DNA of 64,000 nt from Pseudomonas sp. A34-9 (GCF_029543085.1 NZ_CP119967.1:5234501-5298500); one strand, 5' to 3'; shown: positions 18,300 to 29,345, numbered from the stretch's first letter. Program-made: numbers and translations. The notes: a model not told the origin generated them from the sequence alone.

Positions 18300-20312
18300 A
18301 TGTACGCCACCCAACCACGTCCTCTGCCCAATGCGGCAGACAAAGCGGCTCTGAAGCGAATCGCCTATACCGTCGTGCAGAACTGCCCCGGCCTGCAGGA
18401 CGCCGCCCGTCAAGCGGCTCTTGATCTGCTGGAAGCCAAAGGCTTGTCGAGCCTTGATCCGGATCAGGTTTATTTCCATCGTTTCAAGACAGCCCAAAGC
18501 AGCAGCCGCTCGTTTACCGGCTGGGAGCACATCCGCGAAAATCCCTACGAATCGATGACCCTGACACAGTTGGTCATTCATCGTTTTCGCGCCACCGACC
18601 AGGACAACGCCGATCTTCTCGATCTGTATGGTGGCTTCTACACCGAAGGTCCGCAGGCCGAGGATTTCCACGAAAAAAACCAGGTTCGCCTGCATGGCAA
18701 CGAGGTCTTGAACGCGTTCTGGCGCCTCGATTTCAGTGGTCACTACACGGCCACTCTGACGGACTTCTGGAACAGCCACGCCGACGATTTCCGCACATTG
18801 GCCAAATGCAATTTCCTCAGCCGTGCGGTGCAGGCTCTGGACCTTGGGCAACTCACCGGTAGCGACTTCCAATGGCTGGTGGGCTCGGTGGTGGGGCCTG
18901 TCAGCTGGCCGGTCACCCTGAGCATGCTGCAAGCGAGCCACGAGGCAACGGGCAATGTATGCGCCTTCGACATCGACGGTCATGTCGCCACCCAATTGCT
19001 GCGGGTGGTAGGTCCCGATGGCCGGCAGATTATTTATCTGCCCGGTGATGCCGAAGCGTTCGTGGTCAGGGAAACCACGGCGGACCTGCACTGGTGGGTG
19101 CTTGAGCAAATGAACAACGCGAACCGCCGCATGTCCTTCATGGAGCATTTTGCCCTCGCCGATCGTCAGGTCATGAGCGAGAACCCTACCGATCTGATGA
19201 ACAGGTTAGTGGGTAGCTGGGGTCGCGCCGACCATCACCTGATCAACCGCACAAACCTGACGCTGACCGATGATGCCTTCAGTTGGCTGCGCGACTCGAC
19301 CCGCCAGGCAATGTTCGCAGAGGCCCATCTGTCCCTGACGTCCAATGGCGATCTGCGCAAAAAGTTGTGGATCGGCTATTTGAGCGCGGGACTCAAGGTA
19401 TTCGGTCCGATGGCCACTGTTGGCTGGCCGCTGGCGTTGCCGGTGATTGGCGCCACCATTGTCAGCATGGGCCTGAATATCGATCAGGCGCAAAACGGCA
19501 AGACCAACGCCGAACGCAAGGCCGGCGTGCTTGGCGCGGTCCTGAGTGGCATCAACATGCTCTTCAACCTTCCATTGCTCATGGGTACCGGCCCGATGCT
19601 GGAAGTCGGCCCCGAGGTCGACGTTTTTGAGGCCGCAGAAATCGCCGAGTACAGCGAAGCCTTGAACACCTCCGCCGAGGCTGACAACCCACCGCCAATC
19701 AGGGTGCCGGACGATGTCGGCATCGCCGTGCCGGCGCTTGATGAAACGCTGTCGATAACGGCGCAAAAGTCTGCGCCACCGCCGATCCCCGAACGTTATC
19801 AATGCAACGAGGTGCTCGATGGCACAGCACTCGGTGAGGAGGCCGGGAAATTTCAGGGTATTTACCGTCTCGACTCTGATCCGCCCTACGCCATCCTGAT
19901 GAATGACAGTCCCTATTATGTGCGTTACTTCGCCGACTCTCGCGGCGGTGGCGATTGGGCAATCGTTGACCCGGAGCGCCCCAATCAACTCGTTCACGCC
20001 TTGCCGGTCCGCCTTAATGGCGCTGGTGAGTGGGAGCGGATCCCTGCATTGGGCCTTAAGGGAGGAGGTCAATGCATGGGTAAACAGTGTGCCCCCGAGA
20101 TCGAACTCGACACGTTCGAACCCGCAGTGCCCGAGCCGCCCGCCCAACCGGAAATGGAGCCGCAACCTTCGGCCTCACGCCCCCCGCCCCCCGCGCCCCG
20201 TGCCCTGCGCCTACGATATCGATCCGACGGTGCGCCGTTCGATAAAAGCCTGGGCGTTGAACCTGAACGAAACCCATGCCCAGATGCAGCCCGATGGTGC
20301 CGGCGGTTTTAG
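18300..20312 (+). CDS. Large toxin, N-terminal part (frameshifted)
   Basis: 670 residues as read, but only the first 626 or so belong to the original protein. Residues about 85-330 resemble the N-terminal domain of Pseudomonas dermonecrotic-type toxins (DUF6543 style: NEVLNAFWRLDFSGHYTATL, VCAFDIDGHVATQLL, GRQIIYLPG). Two hydrophobic stretches at 355-400 and 405-430 (GWPLALPVIGATIVSMGLNI; GVLGAVLSGINMLFNLPLL) could enter a membrane. A Pro-rich linker (SRPPPPAP) meets the C-tract at 20180-20199, where the frame is lost; the tail after it (RALRLRYRSDGAP onward) is out of frame. ATG 18300 follows a GGAG. Removing one base in the C-tract restores a 1,030-residue protein. Confidence 0.8.
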   Translation: MYATQPRPLPNAADKAALKRIAYTVVQNCPGLQDAARQAALDLLEAKGLSSLDPDQVYFHRFKTAQSSSRSFTGWEHIRENPYESMTLTQLVIHRFRATDQDNADLLDLYGGFYTEGPQAEDFHEKNQVRLHGNEVLNAFWRLDFSGHYTATLTDFWNSHADDFRTLAKCNFLSRAVQALDLGQLTGSDFQWLVGSVVGPVSWPVTLSMLQASHEATGNVCAFDIDGHVATQLLRVVGPDGRQIIYLPGDAEAFVVRETTADLHWWVLEQMNNANRRMSFMEHFALADRQVMSENPTDLMNRLVGSWGRADHHLINRTNLTLTDDAFSWLRDSTRQAMFAEAHLSLTSNGDLRKKLWIGYLSAGLKVFGPMATVGWPLALPVIGATIVSMGLNIDQAQNGKTNAERKAGVLGAVLSGINMLFNLPLLMGTGPMLEVGPEVDVFEAAEIAEYSEALNTSAEADNPPPIRVPDDVGIAVPALDETLSITAQKSAPPPIPERYQCNEVLDGTALGEEAGKFQGIYRLDSDPPYAILMNDSPYYVRYFADSRGGGDWAIVDPERPNQLVHALPVRLNGAGEWERIPALGLKGGGQCMGKQCAPEIELDTFEPAVPEPPAQPEMEPQPSASRPPPPAPRALRLRYRSDGAPFDKSLGVEPERNPCPDAARWCRRF

Positions 20313-21393
20313 CATGGATGACCCGTTCGAGCTGTACGCCGCCGGTAAGCGTCAACGCTTGCAGAGTTCAGCCAGAAGTTTTTTCAAGAACCTGCCGTGG
20401 GTCATCCAGCCTGCGCGTCCGGCAATGCCCGAAATCAGCCGCCTGATGGCGCTAGCCGATCTTGTCGATGGCATTTTTGAACGTGCTTCAGGGCTGGTGG
20501 TGGGAGCAACCCTTGATCGCATCGCCACCCTGCGTTTTCTGATCGAGAACATGCCGGCGCTGGCCCGACACGCGAAGACTCTATACATGCGTGGGTTGCT
20601 CAGCGACTTCGCTCAGGTTGAACTGAACCGCTACTTCATGAGCGGCACCATGAGCGTGGATCTGCGCACTTACCTGAGCAGCCTCGGCACCGATCCTGGC
20701 GGTCGATTCACCCCGCTGGAACTGGTCCGGATCGCACGAGAAAACGGCGTCCGTGTCCAGGCGATCGATTGCGCCGCAAGCTACAAAATGAAAACACCGC
20801 TGCCCTCCGTCGAAGAACAAATGATCAGCACCTTCCTGACCAACGACCTCATGACCGGCGACCTCTATCTCAACAGTCCGAAAAAATGGATCGTGGTGAC
20901 CGATGCTCAGAACACAAACAACTTCAAAGGACTGTCCGGCATCAGTGAGTTGAAGGGAGGAATTGGCCTGCGAATCGATGAAGTCGCCGCCGGTGAAGAG
21001 CTGGGCGTAGATGTCGACCCAGGGGTTGAAGTACCACGCGACAGCTCGCCCGGTGGCACGGCCACGCAAGGCCCTCCAGACCTTCTTCGCGCTGATTTGC
21101 GTTTGAAGGTGCAGGCGCCCGAGGTGAACTGGACCGAAGAGACTCTGGAAAACCTTCTGTACCGGCGGGGCATGTATCTATTTGAAAAAGCAGGCGACAG
21201 CTACACCCTGATCCACCGCAGCAAACAAGGCATGCTCCAGCGCACATTGATCACCCGATTGAATGACGGCAAGTTTTCCATCCACCGTCCTGCCTGGCAG
21301 CGAGTGAATGACATCGCGTTCGCCAACCTGAAAGACCTGTCGCAAAAGCTGTCCGAGACCGGGCTGATCATGCGTAGCCGGATACCTGACTGA
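20187..21393 (+). pseudogene. Large toxin, C-terminal part in shifted frame
   Basis: The rest of the toxin is read one base further (+1 frame), with about 400 codons after the C-tract. It keeps intact coding character up to the TGA at 21391. AYDIDPTVRRSIKAWALN follows the linker; LRTYLSSLGTDPGGRFTPLELVRIARENGVRVQAID and KKWIVVTDAQNTNNFKGLSGISELKGGIGLRI match the membrane-targeted effector domain found at the end of many Pseudomonas toxins. An in-frame ATG at 20314 lies one base after the stop of the first part (TAGCATG), so a separate 359-residue C-terminal protein could be made by reinitiation, though no ribosome site precedes it. Extra C, slippage or assembly error are all possible. Confidence 0.75.
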
Positions 21394-21456
21394 GGTTGGT
21401 CGGCGGTCCCCATTTTTCTGGTGAAGCAGCTTGTTACCGTTGAGATACGCAGCAAG

Positions 21457-21486
21457 CTGACAAAAAAGAACAACCTTACGTAGAAT
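21457..21486 (+). promoter_or_regulatory. Sigma-70 promoter before the TerD-like gene
   Basis: CTGACA (21457-21462) and TAGAAT (21481-21486) are separated by 18 bases. Transcription should start near 21493. An inverted repeat (CAGCTTG at 21427-21433 and CAAGCTG at 21453-21459) overlaps the -35 box and may be an operator. Confidence 0.6.
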
Positions 21487-21492
21487 GCCGCC

Positions 21493-21578
21493 GTGGCTAT
21501 GGAACACCTTCCTTCTAAACCTCCTATGACCTAGGGGTTTCGCTCTCCACACCGCGCCTGCTTTTTGCAGGCGTTTTT
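21493..21578 (+). ncRNA. Candidate small RNA or attenuated leader
   Basis: The putative transcript begins after the promoter at 21457-21486 and contains two hairpins: AAACC-CCTA with TAGGGGTTT (21517-21540, one bulged T, loop TGACC) and a terminator CGCCTGC/GCAGGCG with loop TTTTT and a U-tract (21555-21578). It ends 63 bases before the TerD-like gene. It may be a stand-alone RNA of about 85 bases or a leader whose terminator controls the gene. No known family is recognised. Confidence 0.45.
21555..21578 (+). terminator. Intrinsic terminator upstream of the TerD-like gene
   Basis: CGCCTGC (21555-21561) pairs with GCAGGCG (21567-21573), followed by TTTTT. It lies between a good promoter and the next start codon. 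Confidence 0.7.
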
Positions 21579-21641
21579 ACATCTGCTGTAGACACGATGC
21601 TGCAGCTCGTCCATGACGGCGACCAAAGGAGAAAATCAAGC

Positions 21642-23714
21642 ATGAATCAGGAGCTGTTCCTGCGTCGCCGCAGCAAAGTTCACGTCCCGACGGGCACTGG
21701 CGGTGCCACGCGCGCTCAAGTCGCATCGGCCGTCCAGGAAATCGCGGCGTTCCGATGCGTACTGTCAGAGTCCCTGATTGAGCAAATCGGCATGTTGTCG
21801 GCGACAGAACTCAAGTACTGGCTACGCGAAATTGTCAGAGTCTTGCGACGGAGAACCGGCGCTCATGTGCACCACCGGCCGTTTTATCCAGACTTTCCAG
21901 AGCAGGTTCTGAAAGCCCCAGAGGCAGAGCTGTACCTTAACGCCGTCATGCACTACCTCACGCTTCGACGTTTGCCACCGACTGAAAACACTCGACCCCC
22001 GATGCTTGAAGGCAACTTCATATCCTGGGTGATTGAAACGGGTAGCGTTTCTGAGTTCGAGTCACTGCTTGAGCCTCTGGTTTCATCGCGCACCTCGCTC
22101 TCCGAAGAGGAAACTGCCGATGTTGTCTGGTTTATCCGAAGCTACAAAAGCGATGTGTTTCGCCTGCTGCCCGAGACCATTTCGTTCCGGGAGATCCGTG
22201 CACAGGTTGGCGGCGCATTGATCCTGCATGTCGCTGGCGACAAACGGGTAGACACATTCCTGGAGCGAAATGTCGAAACAGCGACTGACGTACTACGACT
22301 GGCAGTCGCCCTGAGCGGAGGAGACGTTTCGCTGGCAACCGCTTCAACACGTTTCAAACCGATGAAGCGCTCGATGCGCCGTATGTTTTTGCACTTGCTC
22401 GATAAAATACCCAACGCTGCCGAAGACGTAATGCGTCATGCGGAGCGCTGGAAACGCCTGGCTGAAGTACTGCATCCGGGCGACTACGCCGATAAATATC
22501 CACACGCTCTGGCCGCCATCACGGCAGCGCGTCGAAACGAACCGCCCGCCACATTTAATTCACGTGTCGAAACATTGCTGGTCCAGCGTGACATCGCCGC
22601 GCTTGTGCCAATACTACAAAGCCGACCTGTTGAGTTCGCACGACGGCTTGACGTGACCCTGCGCCGTGCGACGGGAGCCGACTCTGTACTGGACGCGTTC
22701 GAGGCCGTTGCGGCACAAGTGTCCTCACCTGTCCTGCTGCAGGTGCTGGCACAGGTTCGTGCGCCGCGCCCCCAGCCCCTGCGCGCCTTCACTCCGAAAG
22801 GTTCATTCGCCAAAGTCTATGCCATCAACGATCGCCGAGAGCCTCTTGCGCCTGATGTGTTGGCGCGTGCAGCCCGAATCTGCGAGGACGCTCTCGTACA
22901 GCGATTTGCGTCACTGCCGCCGCTAGGGCGCTGCTTTATCGATCCGGCATTACGCGAGTACAGGGTGCCGCTAGCGCAGCGCGCCTCATCGAAGTCGCTA
23001 CGTACGCTGGCGCGAGGCAGTCGGTTGCCTATCCCTGACACACGTTTCATTCGCCTGTTTCTGTGGTGGAAGAATGGCAAAGGCCGCACTGACATCGACT
23101 TGTCCGCCGCATTTTTCGATGCCAACTTCGTGTTCAGAGAAACGGTTGCGTACTACAACTTGAAAGGGTATGGCGGCTACCACAGCGGCGACATCGTCGA
23201 TGCTCCCGACGGGGCTTCGGAGTTCATCGATCTCGACCTTGATGTTCTGGTCGAGAAGGGAATCCGCTACGTCGTCACGTCAATCAACTCATTCACCGAA
23301 CAGCCGTACTGCGATCTTCCAGAATGCTTCGCTGGCTGGATGGCCCGCACCGACACGGCGTCGGGTGAAGTATTCGATCCGCGATCCGTGTTCGACCGTA
23401 TCGATATTGCATCCGACACAGTTATCTGCCTGCCATTCGTGATGGACTTGCAGGAACGACGCATGATTTGGGCCGATCTGGGGCTGACTTCATCTCCCCG
23501 GTGGAACAACGTCGATAATAACCTCAGCGGGGTATCGTTGATGCTGCGGGCCCTGGTGCATACACCACGGCCGGATCTAGAAACGCTCTTTGAATTACAT
23601 GCACGAGCCCGAGGCGAACGAGTGGCCTGCACACTGCAAGCAGAGACGGTGTTTGCCCCTGATCAAGGGTTAACGCCGTTCGATACGGATTTGATTCGAT
23701 CGCAGTTTCTTTAG
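21642..23714 (+). CDS. TerD-like stress-resistance protein, large form
   Basis: 690 residues, cytoplasmic. The N-terminal 450 residues are helical, rich in Arg/Leu and without recognised motifs. Residues about 465-640 carry a TerD-type domain: FLWWKNGKGRTDIDLSAAFFD, VAYYNLKGYGGYHSGDIVDAPDGASEFIDLDL (the calcium-binding-like Asp cluster) and IRYVVTSINSFTEQPY. This resembles the C-terminal part of the SCO0854/MXAN_6230 type of large TerD proteins, but I see no RING finger. TerD proteins act in tellurite and general stress or phage resistance. ATG 21642 follows AAAGGAGA. No other ter genes are nearby. An ORF start 45 bases earlier lacks a ribosome site. Confidence 0.75.
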   Translation: MNQELFLRRRSKVHVPTGTGGATRAQVASAVQEIAAFRCVLSESLIEQIGMLSATELKYWLREIVRVLRRRTGAHVHHRPFYPDFPEQVLKAPEAELYLNAVMHYLTLRRLPPTENTRPPMLEGNFISWVIETGSVSEFESLLEPLVSSRTSLSEEETADVVWFIRSYKSDVFRLLPETISFREIRAQVGGALILHVAGDKRVDTFLERNVETATDVLRLAVALSGGDVSLATASTRFKPMKRSMRRMFLHLLDKIPNAAEDVMRHAERWKRLAEVLHPGDYADKYPHALAAITAARRNEPPATFNSRVETLLVQRDIAALVPILQSRPVEFARRLDVTLRRATGADSVLDAFEAVAAQVSSPVLLQVLAQVRAPRPQPLRAFTPKGSFAKVYAINDRREPLAPDVLARAARICEDALVQRFASLPPLGRCFIDPALREYRVPLAQRASSKSLRTLARGSRLPIPDTRFIRLFLWWKNGKGRTDIDLSAAFFDANFVFRETVAYYNLKGYGGYHSGDIVDAPDGASEFIDLDLDVLVEKGIRYVVTSINSFTEQPYCDLPECFAGWMARTDTASGEVFDPRSVFDRIDIASDTVICLPFVMDLQERRMIWADLGLTSSPRWNNVDNNLSGVSLMLRALVHTPRPDLETLFELHARARGERVACTLQAETVFAPDQGLTPFDTDLIRSQFL

Positions 23715-23776
23715 TAACGACTCCAATCTTCGCGATCAATTGAGCGCGACGATTCTTGCCAAGGTGCTTTGCGCCC

Positions 23777-23810
23777 GAAAAAAATGCCAGTCAGTAAAAC
23801 TGACTGGCAT
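23777..23810 (-). terminator. Terminator of the OmlA-like lipoprotein gene
   Basis: ATGCCAGTCAG (23784-23794) pairs perfectly with CTGACTGGCAT (23800-23810). On the minus strand seven U follow the stem, so it stops the leftward gene; it can also end the converging TerD-like transcript. Confidence 0.85.
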
Positions 23811-23833
23811 TGGCGAAGATCCGTACGCTGTAA

Positions 23834-24316
23834 TCAACGCGAAACAGAATAATTCTGGACGATATCGTTCTCGAAAAAGATCCTCAAGCTGATCCCTTGG
23901 GCGGTGGTCTTGCCAGTGGTTACGCTGGTCACTTCATTCATGGTGCCCTGCGCATTGGCCACGTGTGACGTTGCTGTACCAATAGCACCGCTGGTTTCCG
24001 GCGAGACGAATCGGTGGGCAAGATTCACGTACTTCTCCAGCCCTTCTTCGCTTTTCACGTAGGTCCAGTTAGTTATGGTGTCCGAGTCGGCCTGTTCCTG
24101 CATCGGCGGGCCAAACATCTGAGTTATCTGGTTTTTAGTGGTTTTGCCACGAACGATGGCGGTCCTCAGATAAGACTCATCGTACTTCTTCGCACCTGCG
24201 CCATTGAGATTCATTGAACCCATCATGTCATTCGAGTTGGCGCAACCACTCAACACTCCAGCCACCAGACACAGCGCAATGGCACCTCCAACTAACTTTC
24301 CATGTATGAAAGACAT
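23834..24316 (-). CDS. Outer-membrane lipoprotein, SmpA/OmlA-like
   Basis: 160 residues. The signal peptide ends in a lipobox (VLSGC, lipidated Cys25). Residues 50-85 show the SmpA/OmlA/BamE pattern: VRGKTTKNQITQMFGPPM then NWTYVKSEEG. The second half is unlike BamE (Ala/Thr-rich, TSHVANAQGTMNEVTSV). It is therefore a stand-alone relative, not the Bam component, with unknown partner. It is a single gene with its own terminator. Confidence 0.75.
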   Translation of the reverse strand: MSFIHGKLVGGAIALCLVAGVLSGCANSNDMMGSMNLNGAGAKKYDESYLRTAIVRGKTTKNQITQMFGPPMQEQADSDTITNWTYVKSEEGLEKYVNLAHRFVSPETSGAIGTATSHVANAQGTMNEVTSVTTGKTTAQGISLRIFFENDIVQNYSVSR

Positions 24317-24530
24317 AACTCACCCGTATGCTTTTTCTGTACTGTTTTTATATTTGAGGAACAAGAACCCGCCACGCCTCGACACTCAGCTGCGCGCAGA
24401 TGTCTTATTGGTTTTCCAGAAAGTGGGTCCAACCCACAACAGAAGTTGCCTGTAGCTTAGGGCGATGAAATACGCGTAGCTATAGTACAGGTGTGCTAGT
24501 ACCCACCACGATCGCACACGGTGAACTCAA

Positions 24531-24567
24531 AAAAAAACCGCCTGGCGCGAACGCCAGGCGGTTTTTT
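24531..24567. terminator. Two-way terminator after guaA
   Basis: CCGCCTGGCG (24538-24547) and CGCCAGGCGG (24552-24561) enclose a CGAA tetraloop, with A7 before and T6 after, so it works in both directions. It serves guaA on the minus strand. The stretch from 24317 to 24530 holds no gene. Confidence 0.9.
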
Positions 24568-24599
24568 ATATCAGTCAGTCGGCCCTCAGGCCGGTGACA

Positions 24600-26177
24600 T
24601 TATTCCCACTCAATGGTCGCTGGCGGCTTGCTCGACACGTCGTAAGTGACGCGCGAAATGCCTTCGATTTCATTGATGATGCGGCCGGATACGGTTTCCA
24701 GCAGTTCGTAAGGCAGGTGAGCCCAACGCGCGGTCATGAAGTCGATGGTTTCCACGGCACGCAGGGCAACAACCCAGGCGTAACGACGACCATCGCCAAC
24801 AACGCCAACCGATTTCACTGGCTGGAACACCACGAAGGCCTGGCTGACTTTGTGGTACCAGTCGGCTTTGCGCAGTTCTTCGATGAAGATGTGGTCAGCG
24901 CGACGCAGCAGGTCGGCGTATTCCTTTTTCACTTCACCGAGGATGCGCACGCCCAGGCCCGGGCCCGGGAACGGGTGACGGTAGACCATGTCGTACGGCA
25001 GGCCCAGTTCCAGGCCCAGACGACGGACTTCGTCCTTGAACAGTTCGCGCAGTGGCTCGACCAGTTTCAGGTTCATCTCTTCCGGCAGGCCGCCCACGTT
25101 GTGGTGCGACTTGATCACGTGGGCCTTGCCGCTTTTCGCGCCAGCCGACTCGATCACGTCCGGGTAGATGGTGCCCTGCGCGAGGTACTTGATGTTTTCC
25201 AGTTTGTTCGACTGGGCATCGAAGACGTCGATGAAGGTGCGACCGATGATCTTGCGCTTCTTCTCCGGGTCGGCTTCGCCGGCCAGGTTGTTCAGGAACT
25301 GCTCTTCAGCGTTGGCGCGAATGACTTTGACGCCCATGTTCTCGGCGAACATGGCCATCACTTGCTCGCCTTCGTGCAGACGCAGCAGGCCGTTGTCGAC
25401 GAAGACGCAGGTCAGTTGATCGCCGATGGCCTTGTGCAGCAGTGCGGCAACCACCGAGGAGTCAACGCCGCCGGACAGACCCAGCAGCACGTTGTCGGTG
25501 CCGACTTGTGCGCGAATGTTGGCGATGGCGTCTTCAGCGATCTTCGACGGGGTCCACAGGGCTTCACAGCCGCAGATGTCGAGAACGAAACGCGACAGGA
25601 TGCGACCGCCCTGTTTGGTGTGGGTCACTTCCGGGTGGAATTGCACGCCGTAGTAGCCACGGTCGTCGTTGAACATACCGGCAATAGGGCAGCTCGGTGT
25701 GCTGGCGAGGATGTGGAAGTCTTCCGGCATCCTGGTGACTTTGTCACCGTGGCTCATCCACACGTCGAGGCCGAACAGGCCGTCGGCGTCGATGTGGTCT
25801 TCGATGCCGTCGAGCAGACGGCTCTTGCCAACCACGTCAACGCGGGCGTAACCGAACTCACGCAGTTCGGAACCTTCAACCTTGCCGCCCAGTTGCTCGG
25901 CCATGGTCTGCATGCCGTAGCAGATACCGAAGACCGGTACGCCCAGGTCAAACACGGCCTGCGGGCAACGCGGGCTGTCGGCGACGTGCACGGACTCGGG
26001 GCCGCCGGCGAGGATGACGCCTTTAGGAGCGAATTCGCGGATCGCATCTTCGTCCATGTCGAACGGGTGCAGTTCGCAGTACACACCGATTTCGCGCACG
26101 CGGCGGGCAATCAGTTGGGTGTATTGCGAACCGAAGTCGAGGATCAGGATGCGGTGAGCGTGAATATCGAGGGCCAT
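24600..26177 (-). CDS. guaA: GMP synthase (glutamine-hydrolysing)
   Basis: 525 residues. It converts XMP to GMP using ammonia made by its own glutaminase domain. The glutaminase triad is complete: Cys86 (GICYGMQ), His181 and Glu183 (QFHPEVTH). The ATP-pyrophosphatase domain has the P-loop LSGGVDSS (234-241), and the C-terminal dimerisation domain ends in the usual PPATIEWE. It lies 99 bases downstream of guaB on the same strand, so the two are likely co-transcribed. Confidence 0.98.
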   Translation of the reverse strand: MALDIHAHRILILDFGSQYTQLIARRVREIGVYCELHPFDMDEDAIREFAPKGVILAGGPESVHVADSPRCPQAVFDLGVPVFGICYGMQTMAEQLGGKVEGSELREFGYARVDVVGKSRLLDGIEDHIDADGLFGLDVWMSHGDKVTRMPEDFHILASTPSCPIAGMFNDDRGYYGVQFHPEVTHTKQGGRILSRFVLDICGCEALWTPSKIAEDAIANIRAQVGTDNVLLGLSGGVDSSVVAALLHKAIGDQLTCVFVDNGLLRLHEGEQVMAMFAENMGVKVIRANAEEQFLNNLAGEADPEKKRKIIGRTFIDVFDAQSNKLENIKYLAQGTIYPDVIESAGAKSGKAHVIKSHHNVGGLPEEMNLKLVEPLRELFKDEVRRLGLELGLPYDMVYRHPFPGPGLGVRILGEVKKEYADLLRRADHIFIEELRKADWYHKVSQAFVVFQPVKSVGVVGDGRRYAWVVALRAVETIDFMTARWAHLPYELLETVSGRIINEIEGISRVTYDVSSKPPATIEWE

Positions 26178-26276
26178 GATTCAGTCTCGTCTAAGTCGTT
26201 CAGAAACAGTCGTGATTCAGAAACAACTCGGGGCTGAATCAAACAGCCCCGGTTGCTTACTTTATTGCTTGAAGGC

Positions 26277-27824
<1,548 letters not shown>

Positions 27825-27862
27825 TTAATATCAATGTTGCTGATATACGGAGATCCCCGGCG

Positions 27863-28411
27863 CTACAGCTCCACCTTGACCCAAGAGACAGGTTGATCGA
27901 GCCAATCGGCAAACTCATCGATGAAGCTTTGCTTGAAGCCCGCCTCCAGCCAGTTATTGAAGATGAAACCAAGATTGGAAAACGCACACTCCTGCAAAAA
28001 CAGAAAACCGTTGATGTCGTCTTCATGCCCGCATTCCGGGCAGGTGAAGTTGTCGGTGCGCCCTGGAAACCAGTCTTCCAGGCTTTCGAACAGCGCTTCG
28101 CCGACTTCACGACGGCACTCGGCGCAACCGGCTTCTTCGAGAAAGCCCTTGGCCGGTGTGTAGATACAGCGCTTGGTGACGATCTCCAGCCCGTTGATCG
28201 GCTCACCGAATGGCAATGCTTGCGGGTGCAGGACCACCGCACGGGCGCCATCGGCAATCGCGTAAGCCATGCGGTTACCGGTGCGGCCACAGGTGCTCAG
28301 CTCTTCTTTAATGATGTTCTTGCGCACCAGCCAGCGCACGATCGCCCGGGCCCGGGGTTCGTGGACCGGCAGGGTGGAAATTTTCGGGACGATGATGCTT
28401 TGCGAGTTCAT
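27863..28411 (-). CDS. Conserved Pseudomonas protein with zinc-ribbon cysteines
   Basis: 182 residues, soluble. Four cysteines in two CxxC pairs (GCAECRRE and FTCPECGHEDD, about 96-130), with further Cys at CGRTGNR (41) and QECAF, suggest one or two zinc-ribbon folds. The protein is conserved in Pseudomonas next to guaB; databases have labelled relatives as sugar ABC transporter ATPase, but no Walker motif is present and I reject that label. No function can be assigned; nucleic acid binding is a guess from the ribbons. Confidence 0.75.
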   Translation of the reverse strand: MNSQSIIVPKISTLPVHEPRARAIVRWLVRKNIIKEELSTCGRTGNRMAYAIADGARAVVLHPQALPFGEPINGLEIVTKRCIYTPAKGFLEEAGCAECRREVGEALFESLEDWFPGRTDNFTCPECGHEDDINGFLFLQECAFSNLGFIFNNWLEAGFKQSFIDEFADWLDQPVSWVKVEL

Positions 28412-28447
28412 GGGTGCAAGCCTGTTGCAAATACAGAGATTATCCCC

Positions 28448-28536
28448 TGTAGGAGTGAGCCTGCTCGCGATAGCGGTGGGTCAGGCACATCAATATTTGC
28501 CGACACACTGCTATCGCGAGCAGGCGAAGGCCTACA
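28448..28536. repeat. REP-type palindrome, CCTGCTCGCGATAGCGG family
   Basis: GCCTGCTCGCGATAGCGGTG (28459-28478) pairs with CACTGCTATCGCGAGCAGG (28505-28523, one base variation in the outer part). TGTAGG and CCTACA close the ends. This is a second palindrome family, also seen at 32689-32777. Confidence 0.8.
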
Positions 28537-28577
28537 AGGGAATGGCGGCCGGCAGCTTAATCCCTGACGAAATCCGG

Positions 28578-29345
28578 TCAAGTGCTGAGGTAACGCCCGA
28601 TCAACGCGAGCCCGCTCGCCAGCACCAGCCACGTCACCAGCCGCACAAACGCCTCGCGCGACAGTTTCATGGTCAATCGCCGCCCGATCCACAACCCCAG
28701 CACCATGGCCGGCAACAGACACAGCGCCAGCATCAACAAGGGTAGCTCGGCATATACACCGGCGATAGCAAACAGGCTCAAACGCACCACCGTGCTGCAA
28801 CTGATCAACGCACTTTGCGTGGCCCGCGCCGCGTCTTTCGGCAGCCGGCTGTTGAGATAAATCGCATAGAGAAAGCCGCCACTGCCGAACAGCGCACCGA
28901 ACAACCCACCCACCGTACCCATCGGCACTGCCCACCCCGCCGACAATTGCGTTGGCCGCGCTTTCACCCCCAAGCTGTAAATCGCATAGGCGCTGATAAA
29001 CAGCCCCATCAACAACAGCAACACATCGGATTTGAGGTTGAGCAGAAAAATCACCCCCAGCGTGCAACCGACTGCCATACACGGCAGCAGCCGCAGCAAC
29101 TCGGGTTTGGCCACATCCCGCCGCGACGGCAGCAGATTGCCGAACGCCGCGACGAAATCCAGCAGCACCAGCAACGGCACGATTTTCGACAACGGCATGA
29201 ACAAAATCAGAATCGGCGCCGCCACCAGCGCCGTGCCGAATCCGGCAATTCCGAACACGATGTAAGCCAAGGCAATGCCCAGCCCGATCACCGCCCAAGC
29301 GCCGACGCCCCACGACCACTCGCTCAACAGCCCCGCCACACTCAT
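28578..29345 (-). CDS. TauE/SafE-family permease
   Basis: 255 residues with about eight membrane helices. Family marks are the N-terminal FGIAGFGTALVAAPILILF and the GTVGGLFGALFGSGGFLYAIYL segment in the middle. The family exports sulfite or sulfonate-derived compounds; the substrate here is unknown. It is divergent from the LysR gene 100 bases away, which may control it. Confidence 0.85.
   Translation of the reverse strand: MSVAGLLSEWSWGVGAWAVIGLGIALAYIVFGIAGFGTALVAAPILILFMPLSKIVPLLVLLDFVAAFGNLLPSRRDVAKPELLRLLPCMAVGCTLGVIFLLNLKSDVLLLLMGLFISAYAIYSLGVKARPTQLSAGWAVPMGTVGGLFGALFGSGGFLYAIYLNSRLPKDAARATQSALISCSTVVRLSLFAIAGVYAELPLLMLALCLLPAMVLGLWIGRRLTMKLSREAFVRLVTWLVLASGLALIGRYLST

Noticed and set aside
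24594..26237. 547-residue frame opposite guaA
   Set aside because: Frame shadow of guaA with low-complexity composition (many V, H, A, D); no ribosome site.
26178..26276. Possible purine riboswitch between guaB and guaA
   Set aside because: No purine-riboswitch core or terminator-like pairing is visible in 99 bases.
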